Source: Callipepla californica brunnescens
Taxonomy: Eukaryota; Chordata; Aves; Galliformes; Odontophoridae
DNA length: 64,000 nucleotides
Direction of reading: 5' to 3'
Assembly (NCBI GenBank): GCA_023055505.1
Contig: JALIRH010000001.1
Span: forward strand, 92,596,530 to 92,660,529
Below are positions 25,946 to 38,343 of this stretch, piece by piece (the first letter of the stretch is position 1; every line of letters starts with the position of its first letter). The translations under genes and the position numbers were made by a program. Below the pieces are notes generated by a model. It did no database searches, was not told where the DNA came from, and saw only the letters and a program-made list of their open reading frames with translations.

Positions 25946-26996
25946 TTATTGAATTAATTGACTGTTTTTAATAGTCCATAGTAATTCATGTCTATCCTAC
26001 ATCCTGTGGGCCACGTGTAGACCAGCCCAGTCTGTCCAGTAGCCTGATACTTTAGCTAAACATAGTCCTGTGAACAGTGAAAAATCTGTAGCTATGCTAT
26101 CCATTTTGATTAAGCAACCTGAGAATAGGTTTCTAGGTTGCAGAAAAATACATCAATTTTCTATTATATTTGCAATTCTATTTTTAGATGACATAAATTA
26201 TCTGAGAATTTTCAGATTGAATGTTTAAAGTTGCTATCAGACATTCAGCTCAAAAATCTGACCATGTCTCTCTACCAGACATTTAGAAGAGCTTTCTTAC
26301 AAGAGAAAGATATCTTGCTTAACAATCACACCTAATTCACGCCATCATATTCTTGGCAGTACGTACATTTGTGAATAATTGTTTTCAAGGATGAAGCACA
26401 GAAAGAGTAAAAATTCACCAAAAATCCCTGACTAACACCTTGAGAACTTACTAAAATTTGCAGCTACTTCCATTGAACCAGACAGAGAAATTATTTTCAC
26501 AAAAACAGGTGAAGGCAATTCACCTGTACAACTCATTTAGACCTCACTTATTGGCTGACTGCCACTGAGGAAAGATTTCTTGTTGAAGATCCCTACTTTG
26601 GAATTTTTTCCTTCTGAACCTAGGTCCTCAGGGAAGGGTGTGCATTCATTTTTACTTTGTTTTGTGACAGCTCCTTCTTTGTTCTGGTCCCTTTGCCTTT
26701 ACAAAAGGGTATGGCAGGAGCTCACTTCAATGCGTATTTGTGATGCCATTAATAACTAAAATTAAGGAGCAGAAGATGTTCAGGATTTTGATCAATTTAA
26801 GATATTTGTGCATTTCTCTGCATAAAGAAGAATAGAAATAACCTGAAATTTCACTTAAACAGTATCTTATTAGTCTCTAACTTTTTGAAAGTCACTACTA
26901 AGATAATTGAGCTGTGGACAACATTATGACTTCCAATTTTCAACTGAACTATAGCCTTCATCTGCCTTTTATTCTTTTTTAAGTTACATTTACATT

Positions 26997-27027
<31 letters not shown>

Positions 27028-28420
27028 AATTATATTAACCAAAATGGGGAAAATGCTGGTATTAGAATATGCTGGCATGAAAATATGCTCCCTCCCTCCC
27101 TTCCTGGCCTTCTTTTTCTCGTAACACTTCTGAAAGTATATCCACCTGTTATGCACCATGACTGGCTGGTCATGCAGCCAGATTTGTGGCAAACACAATC
27201 AATAAGTGTTAATTTGAACAGTATGCCCACCTAACTACAGTGGTGTTCTATATCTGACTCAAGCCTGGTTTGGAGGACTGTCCAATTCATACCAAATCTT
27301 CAGTCGGCATGGAATTTAGTCCATGGATCAATTGTCTTAACTCACAAATAGTAAGCAGCCCAAGAGCCCATTGAGTCCTTCTGCACAGTGCTGAGCTATG
27401 TGACAAGATCTCCTCTTGATAAGGGATGCTTTCTTGAGGATATATCTACTGCAGAGATCCCGTGCACCTCTATGTCAAGAGAGTTGGGAAAAGAAGTATT
27501 TAGGGGGCCTAAATACGGGACTTAGTCCAACATCTTCGACAAAGGCCGGGAGAAAGCATCCTGGCCTGGTTACTGAGATCGTAGAACATGAGAGCTAGAA
27601 GTGTCATGGTGAATTGCCCAGAAATTTCTAGACTAGTTTCTATAACAACACAGCTGACACTAAGGCAAAGGTTATATACAACTGCCATATATAAAGACGA
27701 AAATCAGTCTTTAATTCAGTGGATAATGGCAGCTTGTCAATTGACTTTGCTTAATAAATCTGATACGCTTTTCCATTAGATTAATTTACTTCAACTAGAT
27801 ATTGCAGCAGTATCTATTTTCCTTAAGACTAAAGGAGTGAAGTTGAATAAGATATTTAACCGCAAACTATTTGTTTCAGGATCTTTCACAAACCAACAGT
27901 TTCTTCAGGTTCTTCCTTAAGCATTCATGCAGCATAGATTTTTGCCTCATTTTCTTGAAATTATGTATGTTCTTCATATAATCAGTCAGTGGACACTATT
28001 CAATATTGTCTTCATAATTATTTTTCTAAGGAATTCCCTAACGGTCTGTTACTGTTAGAACAATTAGGTTTCACAAAAATTACAGCAATATGAAATCATA
28101 ATGTACCTAAAAATGCTCTATCTGTGCATTTACATATAGCAGGTCAAACTTATAACAAGTTCCGTTATGGAATGAGATAATTATACAATTTACACTGAAG
28201 AAAATGGTTATAGCAACTCTGTAATTATGATAATATTAGTAAAAAATTATCAGCTCATCTTGATCTTTGAATTATAGTAAAATACTGATACAATTCACAA
28301 AAATGAAAGAGGATGAAAGCCTAATTTTGATAAATTAATGGGACAAGTCTAATTAATGGTCTTGGACTGACTTCTTAAGTCAACAACTCCACTAGTTTGC
28401 ATAAATTACTTTTGAGTTAA
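25946..28420. other. Mostly AT-rich DNA; unassigned G+C-richer block at 27236-27660
   Basis: No gene identified. A T run occupies about 27006-27027. The block at about 27236-27660 is noticeably richer in G+C and CpG than its flanks ('aaatacgggacttagtccaa', 'ttcgacaaaggccgggagaa') and may be a decayed LTR, but I see no clear termini or polyadenylation signal. The 60-66 codon frames here are not convincing. Confidence 0.45.
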
Positions 28421-28933
28421 TGCGGTCATAGCTTGGCCAGGTTCTGTGACAAGGAGATGAAGGAAGCCAGAGATCTGGCTCTGAGAAAGGGAGGAGGGGG
28501 AAAGAAAGAGGTAGTAAAATGGGCCTGGACAAAGGATAATGACAGGAATAAGATAAGAATAGAATTTGGTCAACTAAATATAGCAGTGGTATGTGAGATA
28601 ACACAATGTAATACAGTATAACTGGAATTGAAGCTAATACATCAAATACAATGAGGATGAGAGAGTTTCCAAAACTGAAATCGTTACTCACCAACACTGT
28701 AGATGAAACAGCCAGGAAGCAAAGAGAGAAGTCTCATGACTGTTAGTTCCATTCCCTCTGAATGTAAAATGTAAAAATGAAGTCTTCTGGGAGTTGTAGT
28801 ATTTTCTTTTCTTCTGAGACCAGTGAACTGGAAATATCAACAGTCAACAGAACTGCAGCATTAACTCTAACTCCCAGTGCACTGCATGAAATTATGATGT
28901 GCAATACCAATGGAAAACCATAAAAACATGATG
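28421..28933 (-). mobile_element. Solo ERV LTR, family A copy 3
   Basis: Reverse-complement relative of the LTR at 8149. Shared blocks include 'gagataacacaatgtaatac', 'attgaagctaatacatcaaa', 'ctcccagtgcactgcatgaa' and the terminus 'aaccataaaaacatgatg'. It is nearly full length but more diverged than copy 1. Its termini have mutated (catgatg instead of catgaca), and no target duplication is visible. Confidence 0.75.
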
Positions 28934-28945
28934 TATGCTTATACT

Positions 28946-28969
28946 ATATTTATTTATTTATTTATTTAC
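28946..28969 (+). repeat. TTTA tetranucleotide microsatellite
   Basis: About five TTTA units immediately after the LTR. Confidence 0.8.
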
Positions 28970-31405
28970 AGAATAATAGAATGCCTTCACCACACCTTTG
29001 CCAGAAAATACCACAGGGGTATGGTGGTCCTAAGTTGATCATTTCCTTAAATGTCCCACCTAGAACTAGAAAGACAATATTATTTGGGAATCATGAAAAT
29101 ATAGTATCAGTTAATACCTGAATTACAGGAAGAAACATTTATTGAAGGCAGGTTGCTCAATAAAAATATTTTCTTTTCTGAAATTCTATTTATGCAACAG
29201 CTTTGTACTAAAGATTATACCTACAAAAATACTGTTTCAAACAGGCTATTAATAAGATTCAAAATTGGTAGGTATTCACTGATGTTTAAGTATCTAGTGT
29301 GCTCTTTATCTTTTTCATTGGTTATATTTATCCTGAATGTGTTTATCACTGATTACTGCTAATTTTATCACTAATCAATAAACCACCATAATTCTTATTT
29401 GATTCAAATTACAAGAGATAAACAGATTTTCCCTGTAACAATAAGGGAAATAAAATTCAAACTAAGTTCATGTGCTTGTATTTTATATTGTTGAATGAAA
29501 TCTCTTAAATATTATTATTATAGACCTCAAGGTTCTTCTGATTTTTATTTTTTCTTTGAGGGGGGAAGGGAAAACGGGGAGGGTTTTAAGAGTTCTCACA
29601 TGAATTAACATTCTCTCACAAGTTTTTGCCACTTTGAAATTTTATAAGCAGGAATTTTCACATAAAACTAAACAAAACAAAAAAAACATACAAACAGAAA
29701 ACGACACACACATGCACAAAAAATAATAATAATTAAAAAAGCAGAAAATCAAGCTATATTGTAAACAAGAAAGAAGGCTCATATCTGTTAGTAAGAGCAA
29801 CTCATTTATTTATTAAGTATTTCTTTAACAACCCTCTTCAAGCTTTCTCCTCCTGTCTCCAGCCCATCATTGTCTATTTTCAGTCAAATTGTATACACCT
29901 TATTTATTTCATTACCTATATATTATCATATCAACTAAACTAATGAAGTAGAAATAGATAAATTATAGAATCATACAGTCATAGGATATGTCCAATAATC
30001 TAAGCTTTCTTGATCAACATTTTCAGAATACGATATTCTTGGTAGATACAGGCTTACCCTGCAAATTGCAGCAAGACAAAAACCTTTTATTGACCACAAA
30101 GTAAAGAAATCCACAAAAATAGTAGGGTTACGGTGTATTTGCTGTTTCTTTGAGCCAATGAAAACTGCATCAACAGTACAGAGAATCACTGTAGAGAATT
30201 CAGTTATAGTTCATTCATATCAGTGAAAAACAAAAATTATATCTTAAAACAATCTTTCTTTCTCAATATGGACTTCTGAAGCATCAACAGACAAATGTTT
30301 TTCTACATCAAAAGATTAACAATTTATATAGTTTATATAATATAAACGTATAGTTTATACAATATTAATATATTATATATAATTTATACAGTATTAATAG
30401 TTATAAACAAGTTTTGAACAAGTTTCATTATAACTGTTTATTGCGAACTTCATGGAATTCACAGTCCCATTTTAATTTAAGCTACTTTATGAACAATGGG
30501 AACTTACAAGAGTTCATGTCTAGATGCATATATGAAATTGAAATTCATATCATGTCTTTAAGTAATTAAAGAAAGTATCCCTTCTTTGTAAAACATATCT
30601 GAAGGCTCTGGAAGTTCAAATTTAGTGCAGTAGTGTTATCTTTAAAATCCTGACCTAAGAAGTAGTCTGCCCTACAAACTCAGTCTCTGAATCAACATCC
30701 AGACAGAACAGAATTGCAGGCACTTCTGCCCTACTACACTGAGCAAATGCCAAGTACTGGTGTCCATGAATTAAGATGATGTCTGAGCTGAGAGAAAGTT
30801 CTTAAGCAGTCTTAAGTGCAATGATGAGCACATCTAAGAATATTATTGCTTGACAGGATGCATTATGAGATAGAGATATGTAGGACTAATTGAACTTAGA
30901 TTTACAGACTGAGGTAAAATTAACAGAACTGATTAAGTGACAGGCTTATTTTCTCAACCAAAACAAAAGAATAATGGGGAAAAGAGTCTGAAGAAGTAAG
31001 TGGTAATTAAATGCAAGTTAAAGCATTTGAAATTAACACCAAAATTCTTTGTTAAAAATGTATTATTTTGGAATAGATTATATTTAATTTTGAGAAAAAA
31101 TTATGTACTTTGGAAATCAATTTAGATACATTCATCCATTGATTGCTGTTTATAATTCAGGTGATTTAGTATCTTGTTGGTGGTATCTAGAATGTTTAGA
31201 GCTCACCAAGTGTGTGTCAGATAACTGAATAGGACTGTAAGAAAAGATAAATTATTACAGAGTTTTTGTGACAGTAATGCATGGTTTTAAACTGTAGTTG
31301 ACATTTGTTATTTCACTTAGAGGTATGTACATATGAGCTCGATGTCTAAACTGTAAATTAATCTAGTTGAAGGAGTTGTCTGAGTTTCAGGGCCACTGTT
31401 CTTAG
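28970..31405. other. AT-rich DNA with AT-palindromic stretch, no gene seen
   Basis: No recognised element or exon. A G-rich patch lies at 29557-29590 and an almost pure A/T stretch rich in short palindromes at 30318-30410. Confidence 0.6.
30318..30410. repeat. AT-rich low-complexity, imperfect repeats
   Basis: Repeated motifs such as 'agtttata', 'caatattaata' and 'cagtattaata' create imperfect direct and inverted repeats. It could form hairpins, but there is no sign of a specific function. Confidence 0.65.
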
Positions 31406-32128
31406 CCTCTGAACAATCATGGTGATTGGAAGAGGTACCTGAGGATTGCTGGGTAGCAAATGTCACTACTGCCTACAAACATGATAAGAAGAAAGGCCCA
31501 GAAAACTACAAGCCAGTCAGATTAATTTGGGAATGGAAGTAGCTAATCCTGGAAAACATTTCCAGGCACAAAAATGACAAAGGAAGACAGTGAGAGTTAG
31601 TCAGGGTAGTCAGCATGGAGTCACCAAGGGAAGTCATGCTTGATCTAGCTGATAATCATATAAGATGAAATTACTTCATAAACAAGGGGAGAGTGGTGGA
31701 CATTATCATCATGAATTTCAGTAAAGACTTTGACTCCCTTTAGATCCTCATAGAGGAGTTGAGGAAATATGAGCTAGATGAGCAGACGCAGAACTTATTA
31801 GAACACTGTGTGAATGGCCAGGCCCAGAAGATGCTGTACAGTTACACCTCCAGGGCACCAGGAACTAGCAGTGTACCACAGGGGTCCAGTCCTGTTTAAC
31901 ATCTTCGTTAAAGATCTGAATGATGGAGCAGAGTATACCCTTGACACATTTTCAGATAACTCAAAACTGGGGAGTGGCAGTCATGCCAGTCATGCTGCCA
32001 TCCAGAGTGATCTGAACAGACTGGAGAAGCAGGTTGACAAGAACCTCATGAAGGTCAAGAAGAAAGACCTATACCTGGAGAGAAGCAACTTCATACACCA
32101 GTACATGCTGAGGGCTTGTCTCATCCTT
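31406..32128 (+). mobile_element. CR1 LINE, central reverse-transcriptase fragment
   Basis: This covers the middle of CR1 ORF2. Readable pieces are GPVLFNIFVKDLNDGAEYTL, then DTFSDNSKLGSG and QSDLNRLEKQVDKNLMKV. In CR1 the catalytic YxDD-type motif is F-A-D-D-T-K-L; here it reads F-S-D-N-S-K-L, so the catalytic pair is broken. Similarity ends at 'taccagtacatgctgagggc'-like sequence near 32115, before the C-terminal block and without a 3' tail. The loss of the 3' end shows it was broken after insertion. Confidence 0.85.
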
Positions 32129-32433
32129 CTTGATGGGTATTGAGGCAAATGAATCTTCTTGTTTATGCTAAGGCTGTGTGGGAATACAAGAAAGAAGAAT
32201 TTGTTTAAATACTTAAAGACATGGTATTTTTTCAGAAGAATACAGAACAGAAGCTGCAGAGCAAGATAAACTGCCTGAGAAAGCAATGCTGAGAACCAAG
32301 GACACCTCCAGAAGAGAACAACAAAGTCATGTAAGTTGTGTGATGACTGTGTGACAACAACCCTGATTGGAGGAAGATTGCGTGGTTAGGAGCATCACAT
32401 GACTCTGTTTGGAGAAGCACCTGCATGCAGAGT
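32129..32433. other. Unassigned sequence between CR1 and LTR
   Basis: Moderately G+C-rich for the window and with short frames only. It may be part of a decayed ERV next to the LTR that follows, but no motif supports that directly. Confidence 0.35.
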
Positions 32434-32912
32434 TTTCACGGTTTTATGATTTTTTTATAGGTATTGCATATCATAATGTCATGTAGTGTACTGGGAATTA
32501 AAGAGTTGGTGTTCCACTTCTCTGGATTGTTGATATTTCTGGGTATACCTGTCTCAGAAGAGAAAAGCTCCATACCCCAGAGGAATTTGCATTCCCATTT
32601 TCTACTCAGGAGTAAAGATAAAACTGTTTGCATGTCTCCTCATCTTGGCAACATGTGTGCTCCATAGCCATCTCATCTTCAGCATTAGAGTAAGGTCTTT
32701 GGTTTTTGGACACTCATTTTGTTTGATTTATTAGCTTCAATTCCAATATATTATTTTGCATTCTGATATCCTATTTAGTAAATTAGCTTTCCTCCTCAAA
32801 TCTTTGCTGCTGTTTTGTTTTAGGCCAATCTCTCAACCCTTTTCCCTGTCCCAGGGCTTGGGTCCGTGGGTCCTCCTACTCCATTAGTCATGGGACTATG
32901 TCAAATAGGCCC
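32434..32912 (+). mobile_element. Solo ERV LTR, family A copy 4
   Basis: Same orientation as copy 1 and closely parallel to it: 'cggttttatgatttttttat', 'tgtagtgtactgggaattaa', 'tgtttgcatgtctcctcatc', 'ttgatttattagcttcaatt' and 'gtaaattagctttcctcctc'. The 5' terminus has decayed (tttcacgg for tgtcatgg). The AATAAA seen in copy 1 is changed to AGTAAA here. No internal viral sequence adjoins. Confidence 0.78.
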
Positions 32913-34037
32913 ATAAACCATTGACAACTACTAAGGAGTGTTTGTGGAATGCTTCTCACAAGGTGAATCAGTTCTGTGCCCCACCTCCACAGAGCTTTCC
33001 CCACCTTCTTTTCAAATGATACATGGCGGACTTTCCATGTGAGTTGTTTGAGAAATACAAGCTCTACTCAGTGAGTCAGGACCACTCAGTTGGAAAGAAT
33101 CTTTCTTGTTGGTTTTGGAGAGAGCTGGGACCATCTGTGTCTGTCACAGAATAGGCACTGACATCTTACCACAGAGACCACCTATTACTACAGATCTGCT
33201 ACCAAAATCTTTTCAGTAAACATCCAATACACAGGGAGAAAGACAAGATTTTAGGATGTCACATTTCCTATATACTATTCTAGCAGAAATAACATACTGT
33301 AATTAGGAAGTCTCTCTGGAATATTCAGATGTCATTGCTCTTGGTAAGAGGTATGCATACATAATTCTTTCAGACATTTACCCTCCTTCCTTGGCTGTGC
33401 TTGTCTGGTTTCACTATGATATACAGAAGTGAATACCTATGTCATATGAAACTGTCATAGTACCTCTACTTCGAGTGTTTTAGTTCTGATCAGGAATGTG
33501 TTTTTGTGATATATTTCCCAGTCCTCTCACATTTGAGTTCACATCACAGAATCTATATGCCCATAATTCTCCAGAAAGAAAACGAACCAAAAATACTAGC
33601 ACTTGTTCAGTCCTTGAGATCAAAATAGTCCTAGAGTGAAGCAGAACTCCCAGTAACATGTTAAAAAAAGATTCTCAGTACTGTTTCACCCTAAAAATAT
33701 ATGTATTTTTGTCCTTAAGTATTTAACAACGCTGATGTTGAATTTACCCTACAAGATGAAAATCAGACCTAAATAACATTACTGTTTTCTATGGTAGAAT
33801 GTCTGGATCTGTAAATGTAGAAAGAGCACTGGCTGTCATTTACCTCAGCTTTTGAACCAATTGTATTCTTATATCCAAGTTTGCGTGTTCTAAGTTAGCA
33901 TATCATTTCATGAGTCTTCAGTGTACAACAAGAGGACTGTTTTTCCAAAGAAAAATGGAACAAGGAAGGTTCTCAAAGAGTTTACTCGAATTCTTAAAGC
34001 ATGTTGATAACCAGGTTCACAATATAAATTAGCAGAC
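32913..34037. other. No gene or known repeat recognised
   Basis: Mixed-composition DNA. Frames are short and without domain similarity; nothing else is supported. Confidence 0.55.
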
Positions 34038-34337
34038 GTATATGTACATCACCAGTGATGAGTACAGAGGTACAATTACTTCCCTTCTCCTGATAACAAC
34101 ACTATTTCTGATACAGACCAGGATGTCATTGGCCTTCTTAGCCACCTGGGCACACTGCTGGCTCATGTTCAGCTGAGCATCAACCAATACTCCCAGTTCT
34201 GTTTTCTCTTCGCAGTCTTCCAGCCACTCTGCCCCAGGCCTGTAGTGTTGTGTGGAGTTGTTGTGGGCCAAGTGCAGGACCTGGTACTTGGTCTTGTTGA
34301 ACTTCATCCCATTAGCTTCAGCCCAGCAGTCAAGCCT
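34038..34337 (-). mobile_element. CR1 LINE, reverse-transcriptase C-terminal fragment
   Basis: Read on the minus strand, frame 34406-34029 gives [20 protein letters not shown], then [20 protein letters not shown] and [20 protein letters not shown], the characteristic segment after the catalytic palm in CR1 ORF2. Both ends are broken: neither the palm motif nor the 3' tail is present. The reading frame is open for over 100 codons, suggesting a moderately young copy. Confidence 0.9.
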
Positions 34338-34811
34338 GTGATGTAATAAAATCCTGTGATGTATAAAACAAGAAGCTTCATATTCTGAATATTCCATACT
34401 TAGCACTGGTTATTAAATTTATATTAAAATGTTTTAAAATCTGGAATATATATGTTTTGTTGTTTTAAAAATCAGAGAACAGTTAGACAAATAAAATTTG
34501 TGATTTCATTCCACAGGGTTAAAATGCCAGAGTTATTCTGAAAGAAATAACCAGGACGAGTAGGAAATCCTATTTCTCACCAAAGACACTGAAATATGGA
34601 ATTTGTCCATGGGAAACTGATAAACTCTGAGAAAATACACTGGAATTAAACCTTAGCTGATAGCAGACCAAAGGGCTTGAAAAACCTGCAAAGTTGGTCT
34701 TAAATTAACCCTTTTCTCAGAATTTGTCTGTGTGTTTCTCTGTAGTGGGGAATTCTGAAGAAAAGTAAGAAATAATATGAGGAAATTGCTGTAAGTGAGG
34801 AAGGAAACTTA

Positions 34812-35150
34812 TTAGCATCAGAGAATCCATATGGGTGGAAGGAACCTTTAAAGGTCTTTTAGTCCAGTTCCCGTGCAATGAACAGAGACATCCTTAGCTA
34901 GATCAGGTTGCTCAGGCCCTGCTTCAGCCTTGCCTTGAAAGTTTTCAGGGACAGAACATCCACCATGTCTCTGGGCAATCTATTCCACTGCCTAACTATC
35001 CTCACTGTGAAAGTCTTTTTCTTTATATCCAACCTAAGTATACCCTCTTTAAGTTTGAAGCAATTTCCTCTTGTCCTATCACTGCATACCCTGCTAGAGA
35101 GTCTGTCCCATTCTTTCCTGAAGCTCCTCTGTAATTTACTGGCTTTAATA
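34812..35150 (-). mobile_element. CR1 LINE 3' end (different subfamily)
   Basis: Reverse complement of a CR1 3' terminus: 'aatccatatgggtggaagga', 'ttcagggacagaacatccac', 'catgtctctgggcaatctat' and 'tttgaagcaatttcctcttg'. This 3' region differs from the 'tccagaggttccttccaacc' tails elsewhere, so it represents another CR1 subfamily, shared with the element at 40921. It is 5' truncated. Confidence 0.87.
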
Positions 35151-36097
35151 AAGTAAATTTAATTAGAAGTGTTTTACATTTGAATAGATAGATGGATATG
35201 TGGATGAATAAAAAGAGAGAGAAAGTGGTAAATAGACAAGCAGATTATTTTTTTTTCCTTCCTGGAAGATTTTATTTTTATTATTATTATTTTCAATCTT
35301 ACTTGCAGTGGGAATTCTTTCACAGTCTTCTCAGTATTTGAATTAAAAAATAAACAAGAAAGAAAGAATATGTTACCCGATCATAGTTGCAGCTCCTGAA
35401 TAAATTATCTTAACTGTGCTAAACAAAAGCAATTAAAGAAATTCCAACTCCAAGAAACTTTTTAAATTATGTTCCCATATTCCCATTGCATAATGTTGCA
35501 AGTCAATGACTGCTTTTCAGAAATGTGTGAGAACTTTCTGTTATGGCTCATTTATCTTTCTTTGATTTCTCAGTTACTCTTCCTAACTTAATTGTGTCTC
35601 TAGATACATCTAAGAAAGAAAAGATATACAAAATGCAATAAAAAGATGACATGCTTCTGATAGATAATACAGTTTTTGTAGCTGTCATACAAAAAAAAGT
35701 ATTGTCATTCCACGCTGCATATTTTATTTCATATTTTCCATTGTGACAATCATTTCTGTAACTGTATTTATAGAACTGATCTTCATCTTTACAAAATGCA
35801 GAACAGACATTAACATTTCAAGTAGCAATGTATGTAAATTGTGATGCAAAATTCACGTATCTACTTATCTTCTGAGGGTTTTAGAAGAGGTATAATGTAA
35901 CCGAATCATTAAAGTTGAGCTTAACTGAAGACCACTTAGTAAAAAGTTTTAACCACTTCTGACGTTATCAGAGACTATGCATAATCTTATTTTTAAAAGT
36001 GTGACCACCAAGGAAACATGTTCTGTGCTACTTTTTATCTGGAGAATTTTTTAATTAAAACAACCAAATCTACTAATGGAATGCCAAGCATCATTAT
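35151..36097. other. AT-rich DNA, no gene seen
   Basis: No repeat family or exon recognised. There is a T/TTA-rich patch near 35247-35293. Confidence 0.55.
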
Positions 36098-36113
36098 GGG
36101 GGGGGGGGGGGGG
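36098..36113 (+). repeat. Poly-G tract, 16 bases
   Basis: Uninterrupted G16 at the start of the LTR; unusual in such AT-rich DNA and able in principle to stack as a G-quadruplex. Confidence 0.9.
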
Positions 36114-36560
36114 TGGTCCCGCAAAGAGAAGGACAAGTGGTGGGTAGGGCTGCTGTTTACAACACTATGAAGGGTCCAGTGAAGATAAATGGACTTGCTG
36201 TTTGCAACTCAATGGACAGTCCTGAGAAGATGAGTTGCTGATGCAACACACTGCAACCGCCTGAAGGTTTTGCAAAGATACCACCAGATGTGCCCAAAGA
36301 CTGTCCCCAAATTCTAGGACACATGCTCAGAAAGGGGTATATCCAGTGCATATGGAGTCAGTTTCTTGGAAATGTAATGAATATGTCTATGTTATGCCTA
36401 TAAGTGTGTAGTCACCACTTTCCCTGGTGTGCATGTTTGGTGAGCAATCCCTATGCATCCAGCACTGTAATAAAAGAAATAGCTGCTTGGCATAACTCAT
36501 TGGCATGTCAAGTTACTCTGTTGGATTTCTTGGCTTCCCTATCTTAACACTGTGATGCAG
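36098..36560 (+). mobile_element. Solo ERV LTR (family C), flanked by attat repeats
   Basis: The block is flanked by identical 'attat' sequences at 36093-36097 and 36561-36565, consistent with a target-site duplication. It starts with a run of 16 G bases (36098-36113) and carries a late 'gagcaatccctatgcatcca' then 'gcactgtaataaaagaaata', in which AATAAA at about 36470 is the polyadenylation signal. The 3' segment resembles the R/U5 region of avian ERVK-type LTRs. No internal viral sequence is attached. Exact edges depend on whether the T before the G run belongs to the element. Confidence 0.6.
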
Positions 36561-37462
36561 ATTATGACCCTTTATTTGGAAGGTGAAAGGAGACATCAAT
36601 ATGTCTGAGAAGTTGTATGAAACTTTTTAAGACATGAATAATATCTAAAGCTCATCCCTACCTACTGATTTCTTGCAGAGTTTTTAACATGAGCCAATAA
36701 TACCTCAATATCCTGAAACTTACTGCAGTAAAATTCTGAGAGAAAAACAAATGTGTAAATAAAAACAAATTCTACCTCTGAAGAGTCATAAAAAAATAGC
36801 CTAATTTAAAATTAAGAATTTAAGGTTGGTTCTTAATAAAGAGAACTTCCTTGAGATCATCAGGCTGAAAGACAAAACAAAATTAAGTGTGAAGAGGAGC
36901 ACAGAACTGGAAACAAGATCCTAAATGTGGCCTCACTGGTTTCTGCAAGGAAAAAATAAATAAATTAAATTTTTCATTAGCAGGCAAAAGTAAATAAATA
37001 ACTTTGCAAAGGATTAGGAAGCTAAGTATAATCATACATATTCTGAAGTTCACGTAGCTCCAGGATAATTTTATGCAACAATATTTACTGGTTCAAGACA
37101 GTCTGCCAAAAATGCTTAGCTGCTGTTTACATTTTATTGAGTTTCTGTGAAAAAGAGCATCATGTATACTTTCCACAAATTCCCCAAACCTGTTGATTAT
37201 TAATAACTACACAGTAGTTTTTGTTCATGTTTTTGTTTGTGTTTAATGTGGCAGTTTAAAAGATTATAGAACAGTATACTATTATTCCAAAAAATTACTG
37301 CATGCTTCAAAATGTGAAAATGTTTAGCATAATATCTAAATAAAACATAATGTTGACAACAACAGTGTTTTGAAATTCAGTGTGTTTATAAACAAAATCT
37401 TCCAATTCTTTCTTAGGCTTATTCAAAGTAGAGTACTAGTAAGGTCAAATCTTTCTTTCAGA
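36561..37462. other. AT-rich DNA, no gene seen
   Basis: Nothing recognised apart from short A-rich runs. Confidence 0.55.
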
Positions 37463-37848
37463 GCTATTCACTTGCTTCCCAGTAGGACTGGGGAGAGAAT
37501 AGGAAAAAAGCTAAAACTTGTGGGTTGAGATAAAGGCAGTTTAATAGGACAAAAAATGAATGGAAATAAGAATAAAAGTGTATAGGTATGAAACTAGTGA
37601 TGTAAAACTCATTTACTCACCATCCATTGACTGATGCCCAGCCAGTCCCCAAGCAGCAGCACCTCAACCAATTCTTGTCAGTTTCATTGCTTTATATATT
37701 TTATGGTACAGAATATCCCTTTGGCTTATTTGAGTCAACTGTCCTGATTCAGTTTCCTGCCAGCTCCTTGAGTACTCTCAGCCTCCTGGCTGACAGGACA
37801 GTACAAGAAGCTCTAAAGTTATTGACACTGTATAACTACTGCTCTGCA
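37463..37848 (-). mobile_element. ERV LTR, family B copy 2 (truncated)
   Basis: Shares with the LTR at 18289 the ordered blocks 'gactggggagagaataggaa', 'gtgggttgagataaaggcag', 'tgactgatgcccagccagtc' and 'atggtacagaatatcccttt', and ends at 'actactgctctgcaa'. It then runs into A17, so the promoter-distal end is lost (roughly the first 100 bp in LTR sense). The preserved part is closer to the common avian form than copy 1. Confidence 0.7.
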
Positions 37849-37877
37849 AAAAAAAAAAAAAAAAAGAAAAAGAAACT
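37849..37877 (+). repeat. Poly-A tract
   Basis: A17 followed by GAAAAAGAAA, beginning where the LTR breaks off. Confidence 0.85.
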
Positions 37878-38343
37878 TCATTTTGTTATTTACATTCTTT
37901 TTCTACCAAATCCAAAATATAGCATCATAATAGCAAGTATGAATAGAATTAATTGTCCCAGTTGTAACCAGGACTTAACCTTAGAAAAAAAAATAAAGTA
38001 TATCATGTTTTGAGGATATATTTCATTTTATCCTTGGTCCATTCCAAGGAAGGAAGGAATCCCTGAATAAAGCAGACCGCATAAAAGGAGAATTCCATTA
38101 GGAAAAAGAAAAAAGACTGCATGGTTTTTATACTGTATTTTTATTTATGTTCAGTTATTAATATGATTATTCATACGCATGTAGGCATGTACATTGGATC
38201 TCTCAAAATACTAAAAACTTTATCAATTCAAATGTTGGTCTGGGAATCCAGTCCTACGGTAGATGTATGCTTTAACTACATGGCTATGAAACAAGTGCAT
38301 GAATGTAATACTGCCTGATAACTCCTCTCTACACCCTTAACTT
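37878..38343. other. AT-rich DNA, no gene seen
   Basis: Short stretch between two LTRs; no feature recognised. Confidence 0.5.

Noticed and set aside
27001..27230. Two overlapping minus-strand frames of 65-66 codons
   Set aside because: One ends in a poly-lysine tail encoded by the T run at 27006-27027, they overlap in different phases, and no domain is visible.
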